NCBI GenBank assembly: GCA_900316805.1
Contig: ONEJ01000065.1
Span: 28,777 to 92,776, forward strand
DNA length: 64,000 nt
Source of the DNA: an uncultured Lachnospiraceae bacterium
GTDB taxonomy: Bacteria > Bacillota > Clostridia > Lachnospirales > Lachnospiraceae
Reading direction: 5' to 3'
Below, piece after piece: positions 27,424-36,914 of the stretch. Both the position numbers and the translations under genes were made by a program. The first letter of the stretch is position 1. The number at the start of each line of letters is the position of its first letter. The notes below the pieces were generated by a model. It searched no databases, was not told where the DNA came from, and saw only the letters and a program-made list of their open reading frames with translations.

Positions 27424-28285
27424 CCTGCTTTTCTTTTTCCTCTAATTTTCTTAATCTCTCATCATCCTTGAGGCGCTTTTCTCTCTTTTTCTTCCGAATT
27501 CTGGCTCTTCTGGCCGCTACTGACTCTCCCCAATGTTCTTCCAGTATCTTCTCATACTGGGCAGAAACCGTATCAATATCTCCGAAAGCAATCATTTTAC
27601 CATGATCCAGGATCATAGCCTTATTGCAGATACGCTGTACCTGGGCAAGAGAGTGGGATACAAAGAGTACCGTAACACCGGTCTCAAACATATCCGTGAT
27701 TTTCTTCTCACTCTTCTTGCGGAAACGCGCATCTCCAACGGACAACACCTCGTCAAGAATAAGGATATCCGGATTTACAGCCGTACACATGGCAAAGCCT
27801 AATCTGGAACGCATTCCCGAGGAAAAATTCTTGATGGGGACATCCAGAAATTCCTCCAGCTCCGCAAATTCCACGATTTCATCAAACTTTTCCTCGATAA
27901 ACTGCTTGCTATATCCCAATTCCGCGCCGTACAGATAAATGTTCTCCCGGGCAGTGTATTCCTTCTCAAAGCCGGCTCCCAGTTCCAGCAGAGGAGCGAG
28001 CTTTCCTTTTTTGGTAACCGTTCCCTCTGTGGGCTTGTACACCCCGGCAATGACCTTTAACAGTGTACTTTTACCTGCGCCATTCAGTCCGAGAATACCG
28101 ACGCGGTCTCCCTTTTGTAATTCAAAGCTGACTTTCCGAAGGCCCCAGAATTCATTTTTGACGGGCTTCTTTCGAAACAGATTGATCACGTACTCCTTCA
28201 GAGAGTCCAGCTTTTCACTGCTCAAATTAAACCTGATGCTGACATTATCCACTTTTACCGCAATGGGTTTCTTCTTTTTTTCCAT
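27401..28285 (-). CDS. Wall-polymer ABC exporter, ATP-binding subunit (TagH/RfbB-type)
   Basis: This 294-residue ATPase has Walker A GLNGAGKST, the signature NFSSGMRSRLGFAM, Walker B DILILDEVLS and the H-loop FVSHS. The FSSGMRSRL form of the signature is typical of polysaccharide and teichoic acid exporters. It should drive export of the undecaprenyl-linked polymer together with the adjacent permease. The last 35 residues are a highly charged Lys/Glu/Arg tail and not the sugar-binding domain found in some O-antigen exporters. Confidence 0.94.
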   Translation of the reverse strand: MEKKKKPIAVKVDNVSIRFNLSSEKLDSLKEYVINLFRKKPVKNEFWGLRKVSFELQKGDRVGILGLNGAGKSTLLKVIAGVYKPTEGTVTKKGKLAPLLELGAGFEKEYTARENIYLYGAELGYSKQFIEEKFDEIVEFAELEEFLDVPIKNFSSGMRSRLGFAMCTAVNPDILILDEVLSVGDARFRKKSEKKITDMFETGVTVLFVSHSLAQVQRICNKAMILDHGKMIAFGDIDTVSAQYEKILEEHWGESVAARRARIRKKKREKRLKDDERLRKLEEKEKQDGISTDK

Positions 28286-28293
28286 ATTTACCT

Positions 28294-29070
28294 CTATAAA
28301 TGAAGGATAAATTCATCCTGCTTTTTCTTAAAGAAAACAAAACCAATGATCAAAGTTCCAAATGCCCACACGGACGTATACAGTATTGCCTGCGGGCTGA
28401 TGGAATATCCCAGAAAAGCACCACGGCACATGTTAATCACGTGGTACAGTGGATTATAATTCAGTACCCAGGAATATCCGCTTTTCAAAAGCTTTTCCGG
28501 ATAATAAAAAATTGCACTCATATACATGATCAAAAGCAGAGCCACATTCCACAGATATTCTATATCCCGGAAAAACACATTCAGCGTTGCAAGGATCATT
28601 CCAAAACCCATGCCCATAATTAAAAGCAGGCACAGAGCCGGGATCAGTTCAATGATATGCCAGGTTGGAATGACTGCGCAGTAAATATCCACAGGAATCA
28701 GAACAACCAGAGAAATCAGATAAATCACAAAGTTGTAAAGAATAGCTGACAGTGGATACAGATATTTCGGTACGTAGATCTTTTTTATCATGGAAGCATT
28801 CGCCTGAATGGACTTCGATGCAGATCTGGTGGCACCGGAGAAAAAATTATAGGTCAGCCGGCCAATAATCAGGTACATAGGGAAATCCCTGCCACCCTTC
28901 CCAAGCAGTGTTCCAAACACGATTACCCACACGCAGGTCGTCAGCAGCGGTTCGATCAAAGACCATAAAATTCCAAGATAGGACCGACGGTATTTGAGCC
29001 GGATGCCCTTTTTTACCAGCTCACTCAACAAAAAACTATAATCCCAAAATCCCTTGATATACTTTTTCAA
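28294..29070 (-). CDS. Wall-polymer ABC exporter, permease subunit (TagG/RfbA-type)
   Basis: This permease of about 258 residues has six membrane helices and the ABC-2 export pattern (GIRLKYRRSYLGILWSLIEP at the start, NPLYHVINMCRGAFLG near the end). It exports the polymer with the ATPase encoded 8 bases downstream. Two starts compete. A GTG at 29082 has only GGAAG before it. A TTG at 29070 has a full GGAGG 5 bases before it and gives the family-like MKKYIKGF start. I prefer the TTG. Confidence 0.9.
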   Translation of the reverse strand: MKKYIKGFWDYSFLLSELVKKGIRLKYRRSYLGILWSLIEPLLTTCVWVIVFGTLLGKGGRDFPMYLIIGRLTYNFFSGATRSASKSIQANASMIKKIYVPKYLYPLSAILYNFVIYLISLVVLIPVDIYCAVIPTWHIIELIPALCLLLIMGMGFGMILATLNVFFRDIEYLWNVALLLIMYMSAIFYYPEKLLKSGYSWVLNYNPLYHVINMCRGAFLGYSISPQAILYTSVWAFGTLIIGFVFFKKKQDEFILHL

Positions 29071-29085
29071 ATCTTCCTCCACATC

Positions 29086-30141
29086 TTATCTTCCAGCCTT
29101 CAGCTTTGCAAAAAGTCTTGTGTTTTTTTCTTTCACAAAGGTGATCACAACTGATTCCATCCATGTCAGGGTTGTATTTTTCAGGCGGATGGGTATCAGC
29201 ATCAGTTTCATATAGGCAGATCTGGGCTTCGCCACGGCAAGTGCCTCGTCCACTCTTGGATTGTGAAGCATCTTTTTTATTTCTGCCCGCTGCTGTTTCC
29301 CGGACAGCGTGCAGCTGGAGCTGGTCACATTGGCAATACAGCCCACCATGCGCTCGATATACCGCCGGGCAACCATCTCCTTTGTTCCCGCATTGGTCAC
29401 GCCCCACTTCCGATACAGATCCTCCATCCAGCCCTGCTCTTCCTCCCGCTTCTCATACATATCTGCGCGGTAGGCACTGGTCTCGGACTCTGCCCTGGCA
29501 CGGATAAAATGATAGTAGGCGTTGGTTGAGATGACCACACGCTCCACATGCTCCAGGTAACTCAGGTTAAAAGGGAAGTCATCCCAGAGAGTCTTTGGAA
29601 AATACAGCTTGTTCTCCCGGATAACATCCATACGGTAAAGCTTATTCCACGGGGTATAGAGCATATTTCTGTCAAAATACCGGTAGGATTCCTCCCGGAA
29701 GCTTCTGGCATCGGTAAATACTTTGTCATCGACACAGATTTTTTCCGACAGGTGCTCGCTGCCATAATAGGTATCAATATAAAATCCACAGATCACCAGC
29801 TGTGCCTGATGCTCCTCAGCCATCTCATACATGTCCGACAGCATCTGTGGCTTAGCCCAGTCATCGGAATCCAGAAAATAAACATACTTCCCCTTTGCCA
29901 GATCAATGGCGGTGTTTCTGGCACTGGGGGCCCCGCCATTCTCCTTGTGGATCACATGGATACGGGCATCCTTCGCTGCATAAGCATCACAGATTTCCCC
30001 GCTTTTGTCCGGGGTGCCATCATCCACGATTATAAATTCAAAATCCGTAAATGTCTGTGCCAGTATACTCTCGATGGCTTTGGCTACATATTCCTCCACC
30101 TTGTATACCGGCATAATGACACTGATTTTGATTTCACTCAT
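29086..30141 (-). CDS. Family 2 glycosyltransferase
   Basis: This 351-residue GT-A fold enzyme starts EIKISVIMPVYKVEEYVAKA and shows FIIVDDGTPD, GGAPSARNTAI and the metal-binding YVYFLDSDDW. It should add a sugar to the lipid-linked linkage unit or polymer on the inner membrane face. The C-terminal 100 residues are helical and basic, likely for membrane contact. It follows the WbaP-type gene by 10 bases. Sugar specificity cannot be told. Confidence 0.92.
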   Translation of the reverse strand: MSEIKISVIMPVYKVEEYVAKAIESILAQTFTDFEFIIVDDGTPDKSGEICDAYAAKDARIHVIHKENGGAPSARNTAIDLAKGKYVYFLDSDDWAKPQMLSDMYEMAEEHQAQLVICGFYIDTYYGSEHLSEKICVDDKVFTDARSFREESYRYFDRNMLYTPWNKLYRMDVIRENKLYFPKTLWDDFPFNLSYLEHVERVVISTNAYYHFIRARAESETSAYRADMYEKREEEQGWMEDLYRKWGVTNAGTKEMVARRYIERMVGCIANVTSSSCTLSGKQQRAEIKKMLHNPRVDEALAVAKPRSAYMKLMLIPIRLKNTTLTWMESVVITFVKEKNTRLFAKLKAGR

Positions 30142-30151
30142 GATTTACTCC

Positions 30152-31507
30152 TTACTGTTTGATCGCCGTTGTCTGTTCCTGATCCACACCTTCCGTGTTC
30201 TCCTTCTGGAAAAGAATCTTAAAGGTTAAAAACAGGATTTTCACATCCATCCACACGGAATAGTTTTCAATATATGTCAGATCCAGCTTCAGCTTGTCAT
30301 AAGGTGTTGTGTTGTATTTGCCATAGACCTGAGCATATCCCGTCAGTCCCGCCTTTACCTTAAGGCGCAGTACAAATTCCGGAATCTCCTCCGTATACTG
30401 ATCTGCGATGACCTGTCTTTCCGGACGGGGTCCCACCACAGACATGTCTCCCTTTAAGATATTGAACAGCTGTGGCAGTTCATCAAAATGAATCGCACGG
30501 ATCAGCCGTCCCACCGGCGTTACACGGGAATCTCCCTTGGCTGCAAGCCGGGCGCCATGCTCCTCGGAATGCACCGTCATACTGCGGAATTTATAGATCA
30601 TAAAAGGTCTTCCATCCTTCGTCAGACGCTCCTGCTTGTACAGTACCGGTCCTCTGTCATACAGCTTGATGGCCAGAGCGATCAGAAGCATGAAGGGGGA
30701 GGCGATCACAATTCCGATCAGCGAAATGACAATATCCATTACACGCTTGATGAACAGATCAACAATACCAAGTCCCTGATTTCTGGAAAGATACAGGGGC
30801 GTATCGAACAAATGAATATCATCCGCACCGCGGAACAGAATATCCGTAATCTTCGGTGTCACATAGGTGCGGACAGACTCCTGAAAACAATATTTCATGA
30901 TCTGATTTCTGGCCTCTGCCGGAAGATCACACAACACAACTGCATTGTATTGCTGAATCATGGGATACAGCTTCTCATATCCGATCCGGTAGCTTACGGA
31001 TGCGCAGATATTATATTTGTCTTTTCTGGTATTAATCTTGCCAATCAGATCATCCGGGGAGTAATTTCCATAAATAACCAGCATCTGTCTCGGTGGATAC
31101 AGATGCTGGTATGCTTTTCGTACAAGAATGACCCATGGAATGATCAGGACGATCTCTGCAAAGGTCATCAGAAGCAGAGGCCGTGGAGAGAGATAATCAT
31201 TCGCAACCAGACAGATTTCAAAATAGGAAACCACCATAGCCAGCAGCACCGCCAGCACCTGGGACAGAATGATATCTGACAGCCGCATATATCCGATTCT
31301 GTAGCCTCCAAACACCTTGGTAAAAAAGAAGACAAACAGCGCGTACATACCGATCACCGCCCAGTTTCCACGCCGGAACAGTGCGTTCGCCTTATCGAGC
31401 ATCGGCACATACAGAACATACCAGGTCCATCCGAATAAAGCAGCCTCCATAGCCAATGTAATCACATTGGCTATAAAATTCAGTAAATGCTTGTATTTTT
31501 CTTTCAT
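30152..31507 (-). CDS. Polyprenyl-phosphate sugar-phosphotransferase (WbaP/CpsE-like), initiating enzyme
   Basis: This 451-residue protein has four N-terminal helices (about 10-110), a cytosolic CoA-binding-like domain, and a C-terminal bacterial sugar transferase domain (about 265-450). The domain shows KRVMDIVISLIGIVIASPF, YKFRSM, HFDELPQLFNILKGDMSVVG in part, PRPE and LKAGLTGYAQVYG-like motifs. It should load the first sugar phosphate on undecaprenyl phosphate and so starts the polymer. It is the first gene of the glycopolymer operon, 37 bases after HPr. Confidence 0.94.
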   Translation of the reverse strand: MKEKYKHLLNFIANVITLAMEAALFGWTWYVLYVPMLDKANALFRRGNWAVIGMYALFVFFFTKVFGGYRIGYMRLSDIILSQVLAVLLAMVVSYFEICLVANDYLSPRPLLLMTFAEIVLIIPWVILVRKAYQHLYPPRQMLVIYGNYSPDDLIGKINTRKDKYNICASVSYRIGYEKLYPMIQQYNAVVLCDLPAEARNQIMKYCFQESVRTYVTPKITDILFRGADDIHLFDTPLYLSRNQGLGIVDLFIKRVMDIVISLIGIVIASPFMLLIALAIKLYDRGPVLYKQERLTKDGRPFMIYKFRSMTVHSEEHGARLAAKGDSRVTPVGRLIRAIHFDELPQLFNILKGDMSVVGPRPERQVIADQYTEEIPEFVLRLKVKAGLTGYAQVYGKYNTTPYDKLKLDLTYIENYSVWMDVKILFLTFKILFQKENTEGVDQEQTTAIKQ

Positions 31508-31544
31508 GTTACAATTTTTCCTCTTCAGCGTTCATTCTATGTAT

Positions 31545-31808
31545 CTATTCGCCAAGACCGCTCTCTACATAAGTCACCAGCGTATGAAGCGCCTCCTGCT
31601 CATCCTCCCCCTCGCAGATCAGTGTAATTTCATCCCCGGACTTGATGCAGGCTCCCAGAACACTCAGCACACTTTTTGCATTGGCCGTATTCCCGCTGTA
31701 GTCAAACGTAATCTTACTTTTAAATTTCATTGCCTCTTTGCACAGATTCCCCGCCGGTCTCAAATGCAGACCTGTAGGATTCATAATTCTTATTTTTTGC
31801 GATACCAA
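31545..31808 (-). CDS. HPr-family phosphocarrier protein
   Basis: This 87-residue protein fits HPr of the phosphotransferase system exactly if it starts with the TTG at 31808, which has AAGGAGGG 8 bases upstream. With that numbering the phospho-acceptor His15 (GLHLRPA) with Arg17, and the regulatory Ser46 (NAKSVLSVLG), fall at the canonical positions. It may be the main HPr or a Crh-like second copy; presence of His15 favours a PTS carrier. It lies between glmM and the WbaP-type gene, with no PTS genes adjacent. Confidence 0.92.
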   Translation of the reverse strand: MVSQKIRIMNPTGLHLRPAGNLCKEAMKFKSKITFDYSGNTANAKSVLSVLGACIKSGDEITLICEGEDEQEALHTLVTYVESGLGE

Positions 31809-31821
31809 AGTATCCCCCTCC

Positions 31822-33171
31822 TTATAACATGACTTTCGTGATAAGCTCTGCCAGATTTCTGGCTTCCTCATCAATTTCCTTTTGATTTTTCCCCTCAATC
31901 ATAACTCGTACCAGCGGCTCGGTACCGGACGGACGAATCAAAACTCTTCCCTCCCCGGCAAATTTCTTCTCCAGAGCCTCGATTGCCTCTGCAATCTCTG
32001 CGTACTCCATATAACTCTCTTTCTTGTGGTTCGGCACCTTTGCATTCACCAGTGCCTGTGGGAGTACCTCCATAACCGTTGTCAGCTCTGAAAGCTTCTT
32101 TCCGGTCTGAACCATAACCTGCAGAAGATGAAGTGCGGTAAGAAGACCGTCTCCCGTTGTATTGTCCTCCAGGAAAATCACATGTCCGGACTGTTCTCCT
32201 CCAAGATTATAGCCATTCTCCAGCATATTTTCAAGTACATAACGATCTCCCACCTTGGTTTTCTCTATATGAATGCCCTGTTTTTCTCCCATTAAGGTGA
32301 AGCCAAGATTGGTCATTACGGTGACAACGATGGTATCTTTGGCAAGCTTTCCCTGTTCCTTAAGGAAATTTCCACAGACAGCCATCACTTCATCGCCATC
32401 CACCAGCTTGCCGGTCTCATCCACTGCCAGCATCCGGTCTGCATCTCCGTCAAAGGCGATTCCGATATCGGCCTTCTCTGATACGACCCTTGCCCGCAAC
32501 TCATCCATATGGGTGGAACCGCAGTTGGCATTGATGTTGGTTCCATCCGGATTGGTATGGATGGCAACCAGATTCGCTCCCAGATCAGACAAGGTCTTCA
32601 CAGAAGTATAGGAGCTTGCTCCCTCCGCACAGTCCACCACGATCTTTAGCTTTGACAGATCCACCGGAACTGTCTTTTTCTCGAAAGCAATATATTCATC
32701 CACGATGTCAAAGCGGTATTCCACCTTTCCGATTCCCGGCCCGATGGGAAATACCACATCCTCCATATTGTTGTGGATCAATGCTTCAATTTCATCCTCC
32801 AAGGCATCCGAAAGCTTATAGCCCTCACCGTTAAAGAATTTGATCCCATTAAATTCCATGGGGTTATGCGAAGCTGAAATCACTACGCCTGCATCCACCT
32901 TATGCTTTCTGGTAAGATATGCAATTGCAGGGGTTGGCGCTACACCGATAAATATCGCATTAGCTCCCACAGAGCAGATACCCGCCATCAGTGCATTGGC
33001 AAGCATTCCTCCGGAAATACGTGTATCACACCCTACAATAATCGTGGGCTGATGGGATTTTTCCCTGGTCAGGACATAAGCTCCGGCCTGCCCCAGTTTC
33101 ATTGCCAGATCAATCGTAAGCTCTGTGCCGGCAACACCTCTTACCCCATCCGTTCCAAACATTCTAGCCAT
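31822..33171 (-). CDS. glmM: Phosphoglucosamine mutase
   Basis: GlmM turns glucosamine-6-P into glucosamine-1-P for UDP-GlcNAc. The 449-residue protein begins [18 protein letters not shown] and has phosphoserine Ser101 in VISASHNP, metal loop FDGDADRML, sugar loop GGEQSGH and phosphate loop [12 protein letters not shown]. It follows cdaR by 12 bases, forming the widely conserved cdaA-cdaR-glmM cluster, in which GlmM is known to bind and inhibit the diadenylate cyclase in several Firmicutes. Confidence 0.97.
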   Translation of the reverse strand: MARMFGTDGVRGVAGTELTIDLAMKLGQAGAYVLTREKSHQPTIIVGCDTRISGGMLANALMAGICSVGANAIFIGVAPTPAIAYLTRKHKVDAGVVISASHNPMEFNGIKFFNGEGYKLSDALEDEIEALIHNNMEDVVFPIGPGIGKVEYRFDIVDEYIAFEKKTVPVDLSKLKIVVDCAEGASSYTSVKTLSDLGANLVAIHTNPDGTNINANCGSTHMDELRARVVSEKADIGIAFDGDADRMLAVDETGKLVDGDEVMAVCGNFLKEQGKLAKDTIVVTVMTNLGFTLMGEKQGIHIEKTKVGDRYVLENMLENGYNLGGEQSGHVIFLEDNTTGDGLLTALHLLQVMVQTGKKLSELTTVMEVLPQALVNAKVPNHKKESYMEYAEIAEAIEALEKKFAGEGRVLIRPSGTEPLVRVMIEGKNQKEIDEEARNLAELITKVML

Positions 33172-33183
33172 TTTTCATACTCC

Positions 33184-34509
33184 TTACTCATTTTGATCAT
33201 TCTCTTCCACATCGCCCGGCTCCTCGGAATTTTCTGTTTGATTTTCCTCAGATTCCTGCGAAGAGATCATAACTGCAATTGTAATTGGCTGATAAGCATA
33301 AAGTTCCTCATCCAGCCTCAGATTCAGAGTTACACGGTGAGTTCCCTCCGTCAGTCCCTCCACATTGATCTCAGCGGAAATATCGGATGCGCTCAGCCGT
33401 TCCAGATTTTTCCTTAGTCCATTGATAGTCACCGGGACAGCCGTATCCTCGAACTGCAGCTGATACCCCGCTGTCAGACCCTGCACGGAAATACGGTTCG
33501 TGCTGATTTCATAGGTCTTAGGTTCGTATGCCTCGATTCTCACCGTTACGGTGATCGTAGCATCCGAAGGGTTCACCAGTTCTGTTCCTTCCGGCAGGTA
33601 CTCTGTAATATCGATAGAGGTGGATAAATCCTCTCTTGCACCGGATACATTCAGCACCTCTCCGGGAATTTCAATGGACAGCAGCGGGTTAAGGACATTG
33701 GTAGCTCCTTTTAACTTCACGCTCTCCGGGGAGCTGTTGATTTCCACCACCCGATAATCTCCATAAGGTTTTCCGGCGATATTAAAGGAAAGGGGAAGTT
33801 CCTTCACACTCAGGATCTTTGCCGAAACCGTAACTGTATTATTACTTAGGGTCAGTCTGGTGGGATCCACCTCATTGCCATGCTCATCGTACAGAATCGG
33901 AATAACATTATCCGATAAATTGACAGACATGCCTTCTACATCAATGGTTGCCACAACACTGGATATCTTCTTGACTATGGATGCCGGTCCCGATACATTC
34001 AGAACATTCGGATTGGTCACGGCCACCTCTCCAAGGGCATATCCCTCTGCCACATGACCACTGGTTGCCGCTGTAACCATATACCGGTGGCTCATCAGAT
34101 CCTCCAGAGAAACCTCCAGATATTTATTTTTCCCATTATATTTCAATGCCGAATTCTGCCTTCTGCTGGTAATCTCGATGGGCACACTTGCCTTGACACC
34201 ACTCTTATCCAGAATCATACGGTTCATATCCGCAACTGCAGTAAAATCAGTATCCTCAAGCTTATCCAGCACACTGCGCTTCCCCGATACGGAAAAGGAT
34301 ACGGTATTTGTTCCGTCCAGAACCTCATAGCATTTATTCATCTCTGTAACTGCTGATTGATTTTCCACCGTCACATTGGTGGTAAAAGTCCTGGTCTTGG
34401 TGGGGTCATCTATATTATATACAACCAGCCACAAAACGAAAGCAAAAAAAACAGCCAGCAGCTTAAATCCCAGATTATTCGTCAAGGTTTTGAGAATCTT
34501 TTTTGCCAT
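33184..34509 (-). CDS. cdaR: YbbR-domain regulator of diadenylate cyclase
   Basis: This 441-residue protein has one N-terminal membrane helix (about 12-32) and an extracytoplasmic part made of four YbbR-like repeats of about 80 residues. An acidic Glu/Asn-rich tail ends it. CdaR tunes CdaA at the membrane. The ATG at 34509 has AAGGAGG upstream; the longer frame lies within cdaA. It overlaps the end of cdaA by 35 bases and precedes glmM. Confidence 0.92.
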   Translation of the reverse strand: MAKKILKTLTNNLGFKLLAVFFAFVLWLVVYNIDDPTKTRTFTTNVTVENQSAVTEMNKCYEVLDGTNTVSFSVSGKRSVLDKLEDTDFTAVADMNRMILDKSGVKASVPIEITSRRQNSALKYNGKNKYLEVSLEDLMSHRYMVTAATSGHVAEGYALGEVAVTNPNVLNVSGPASIVKKISSVVATIDVEGMSVNLSDNVIPILYDEHGNEVDPTRLTLSNNTVTVSAKILSVKELPLSFNIAGKPYGDYRVVEINSSPESVKLKGATNVLNPLLSIEIPGEVLNVSGAREDLSTSIDITEYLPEGTELVNPSDATITVTVRIEAYEPKTYEISTNRISVQGLTAGYQLQFEDTAVPVTINGLRKNLERLSASDISAEINVEGLTEGTHRVTLNLRLDEELYAYQPITIAVMISSQESEENQTENSEEPGDVEENDQNE

Positions 34510-35380
34510 CCTTAAACCTCCTTCTGATCTGTTCAAGCTTTGTCGCCTCTCGATTCCGGTTCTGTACCAGAGCCAGCTTCTCCCTCAGAAAATCGCCGTC
34601 AATGCCGTGATAGATCTGTCCATTCATGGCAACAGACACTTTACCGGTCTCCTCGGAAACAACAATGGTCACAGAATCGCTCACTTCACTGATTCCTACC
34701 GCAGCCCGGTGTCTCGTCCCCAGATCCTTGCTTAAGGAGAGACTGTCTGATAAAGGAAGATAACAGGTAGCGGAAACCACCCTGTCTCCCCGGATGATAA
34801 CTGCACCATCATGAAGCGGCGTATTTTTTTCAAAAATATTGATGAGAAGCTGGCTTGTCACAATGGCATCCACATCAATTCCCGTCCTGACGTATTCATT
34901 CAGCAGGATTTCATTCTCTACGACGATCAATGCCCCGGTCTTTACTCTTCCCATGACAAAGGATGCCTTTACCAGTTCATCGATGGTTTTGTCGGAAAAT
35001 TTATTTTCTTCGGTCTTTCCTAGATTAAAAAGCCTGCCAAAAATGTTTTTCCCTCCCAGATTTTCCAGCGCATTGCGCAGTTCCGGCTGAAAAATGATCA
35101 CCAGTGCGATCAAGCCCACATTCAGCGTATTTTCCCCCAGCCAAAGGATCGTATTCATCTGGAAAACAGCAGCGATCAGCACAAAAATCAAAAGCACAAT
35201 AATGCCCTTAAACAGGTTCCATGCTCTGGTGCTTTTGATCCACAGCAGAATGTGATAAAACAGAAAAGAGATAATCAAAATCTCAATAATGTCCACAACA
35301 GACACGGAAATATCAGGCATGCCGAGAAATGTTGCTGCCTTATCATATAATTCACTTATTTTTCCCAGCAGATTCTGCAT
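34475..35380 (-). CDS. cdaA: Diadenylate cyclase CdaA (c-di-AMP synthase)
   Basis: This 301-residue protein has three N-terminal helices (about 20-95) and a DisA_N cyclase domain (about 100-260). The catalytic motifs are LHDGAVII (DGA) and GTRHRAAVGI (RHR). It joins two ATP into cyclic di-AMP, which controls potassium and osmolyte transport and wall balance in Gram-positive bacteria. The basic tail REATKLEQIRRRFKDGKK is typical. It is the first of the cdaA-cdaR-glmM trio. Confidence 0.97.
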   Translation of the reverse strand: MQNLLGKISELYDKAATFLGMPDISVSVVDIIEILIISFLFYHILLWIKSTRAWNLFKGIIVLLIFVLIAAVFQMNTILWLGENTLNVGLIALVIIFQPELRNALENLGGKNIFGRLFNLGKTEENKFSDKTIDELVKASFVMGRVKTGALIVVENEILLNEYVRTGIDVDAIVTSQLLINIFEKNTPLHDGAVIIRGDRVVSATCYLPLSDSLSLSKDLGTRHRAAVGISEVSDSVTIVVSEETGKVSVAMNGQIYHGIDGDFLREKLALVQNRNREATKLEQIRRRFKDGKKDSQNLDE

Positions 35381-35399
35381 CTTCTTTCCTTTCTGTCCT

Positions 35400-36443
35400 T
35401 TATTTCAACAATCCCTCATCAATGTCCAGTTCCCTGGCCATCACCTTACGGCTTTGCTCCTCTTCCTCCGGGGTGTAAACCGGTCTGCTGTGATCGATTC
35501 GCTTTCCCATGCTGGCCGTGTTGCCAAAATGCTTCACGGTCACCTCACGGACAGCTACCATCTTCTTGGGAACTGCCTTTACATAGTAATAATAATCGTC
35601 GTCCTCAAACTGTACACGCTCCGTCCTGTCATAATCAAGATCCATAAACAGAAACTGTATCACAAACGCAATTACCATGGAAATCACGCCCCCAATCAGC
35701 AGCCACAGGGTTTTCCCCGTGATTCCTAACACCAGATATCCCACAAACAACCCTGCAATCTGAATCAGGGTTCCTGAGATAATTGCAAGGGTCCAGGCGT
35801 GGTCGACTTCCATTCTTCTCACCAGATAAACCACCACGGATGTGACAACAAAAACGGCGATCACCAGGTACATCTCCCTGTTGGAAAACAACTGTCCCAC
35901 AGCAATTTCAAACCTGGACGCAGATGTCGCATCCTCCGCTGTCCGCATTAGTGCCGCTGCATTCTGCTGAATGCCTCCCAGAAAATAATGCAGGATTGTA
36001 CCGCATACCACGGCAATGATAGAATAGGCATTCCGCAGCAGGCTGCATCCTACCGGCATAATGTACGGAATATGAAGTCCGAAGCACACCGGTGTAAGCA
36101 CCGCTGCAATCCCGTCCTTCGGGGAGAACCGAAAATACAGGAAAAACAAAACAGCGAACAGAACCAGTGCCGTGAGGGCTGTTTCCGGTGAAACCGCATA
36201 CATATCAGCCAGCACCACCAACGCGGAAAGCCAGATAATCGCATTTACCGGAAAAATCGCACACAACAAAGACAGGATTAACGCCATGGGCAGACTGCTG
36301 ACCACGTCCATAAATCCAATATTCTTATTAATTACAGAAAACAGGGCTAATGCCACTGCAAACTTGACAACCGGAAACAGATATGTCTCATATCTGCTGT
36401 AAAACCGGATCATCCGGTCCCTTAGTTCCATAATTTTCGTCAT
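35400..36443 (-). CDS. Polytopic membrane protein, hypothetical
   Basis: This 347-residue protein has about nine predicted helices up to residue 270. A cytosolic C-terminal tail rich in acidic residues and Tyr (FEDDDYYYYVKAVPK) ends with EELDIDEGLLK-like charged residues. I recognise no named family. It stands 19 bases upstream of cdaA on the same strand, so it is likely in the same transcription unit. A wall or osmotic role is a guess from context only. Confidence 0.8.
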   Translation of the reverse strand: MTKIMELRDRMIRFYSRYETYLFPVVKFAVALALFSVINKNIGFMDVVSSLPMALILSLLCAIFPVNAIIWLSALVVLADMYAVSPETALTALVLFAVLFFLYFRFSPKDGIAAVLTPVCFGLHIPYIMPVGCSLLRNAYSIIAVVCGTILHYFLGGIQQNAAALMRTAEDATSASRFEIAVGQLFSNREMYLVIAVFVVTSVVVYLVRRMEVDHAWTLAIISGTLIQIAGLFVGYLVLGITGKTLWLLIGGVISMVIAFVIQFLFMDLDYDRTERVQFEDDDYYYYVKAVPKKMVAVREVTVKHFGNTASMGKRIDHSRPVYTPEEEEQSRKVMARELDIDEGLLK

Positions 36444-36471
36444 AAAGTTCCTCCCTGTCCGGAACGACTGT

Positions 36472-36876
36472 CTATCGGTTCATCCGGTCTTCCCGGTTAT
36501 ACATTTTGCGAACCTTCTTCAAATGCTCCGCGTACCTGCGCAGTTTTTTACGCCCATACACATAACGCACACAGTAGATAATGGCCGTCAGCACCAGATA
36601 CACCACAAGAAATACCACATACAAAAGCAAAACCCATCCAACCAACGCCTTAAGATCCGGACCATTCAGCATATCGATAAGCATCCTGCTGTTATACATG
36701 CCCCATAACAGAAAAAGAAGCAGATAAGCAATTGTGCCTGTAAAAAAGCTTTTGACAAGTTCCTTCCCCACGTAATCCCACATATAATACTCACCCATCT
36801 GACGGCACTGCCCTGCACTGTGCTCATCAAAAACCGCCATATGGCAGAGTTCCTTCACACGTTCTTCGTTAATCAT
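36472..36876 (-). CDS. Two-helix membrane protein, hypothetical
   Basis: This 134-residue protein has a soluble N-terminus with several Cys and His residues, two helices (about 50-70 and 80-105) and a basic C-terminal tail (YGRKKLRRYAEHLKKVRKM). The ATG at 36876 is used because AGGAG stands 6 bases before it; the upstream start lacks one. It sits 28 bases before the polytopic protein gene. No family is recognised. Confidence 0.75.
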   Translation of the reverse strand: MINEERVKELCHMAVFDEHSAGQCRQMGEYYMWDYVGKELVKSFFTGTIAYLLLFLLWGMYNSRMLIDMLNGPDLKALVGWVLLLYVVFLVVYLVLTAIIYCVRYVYGRKKLRRYAEHLKKVRKMYNREDRMNR

Positions 36877-36914
36877 ACAATCTCCTGCCCTGTCAGTCAT
36901 TTTGAACCGTTACA

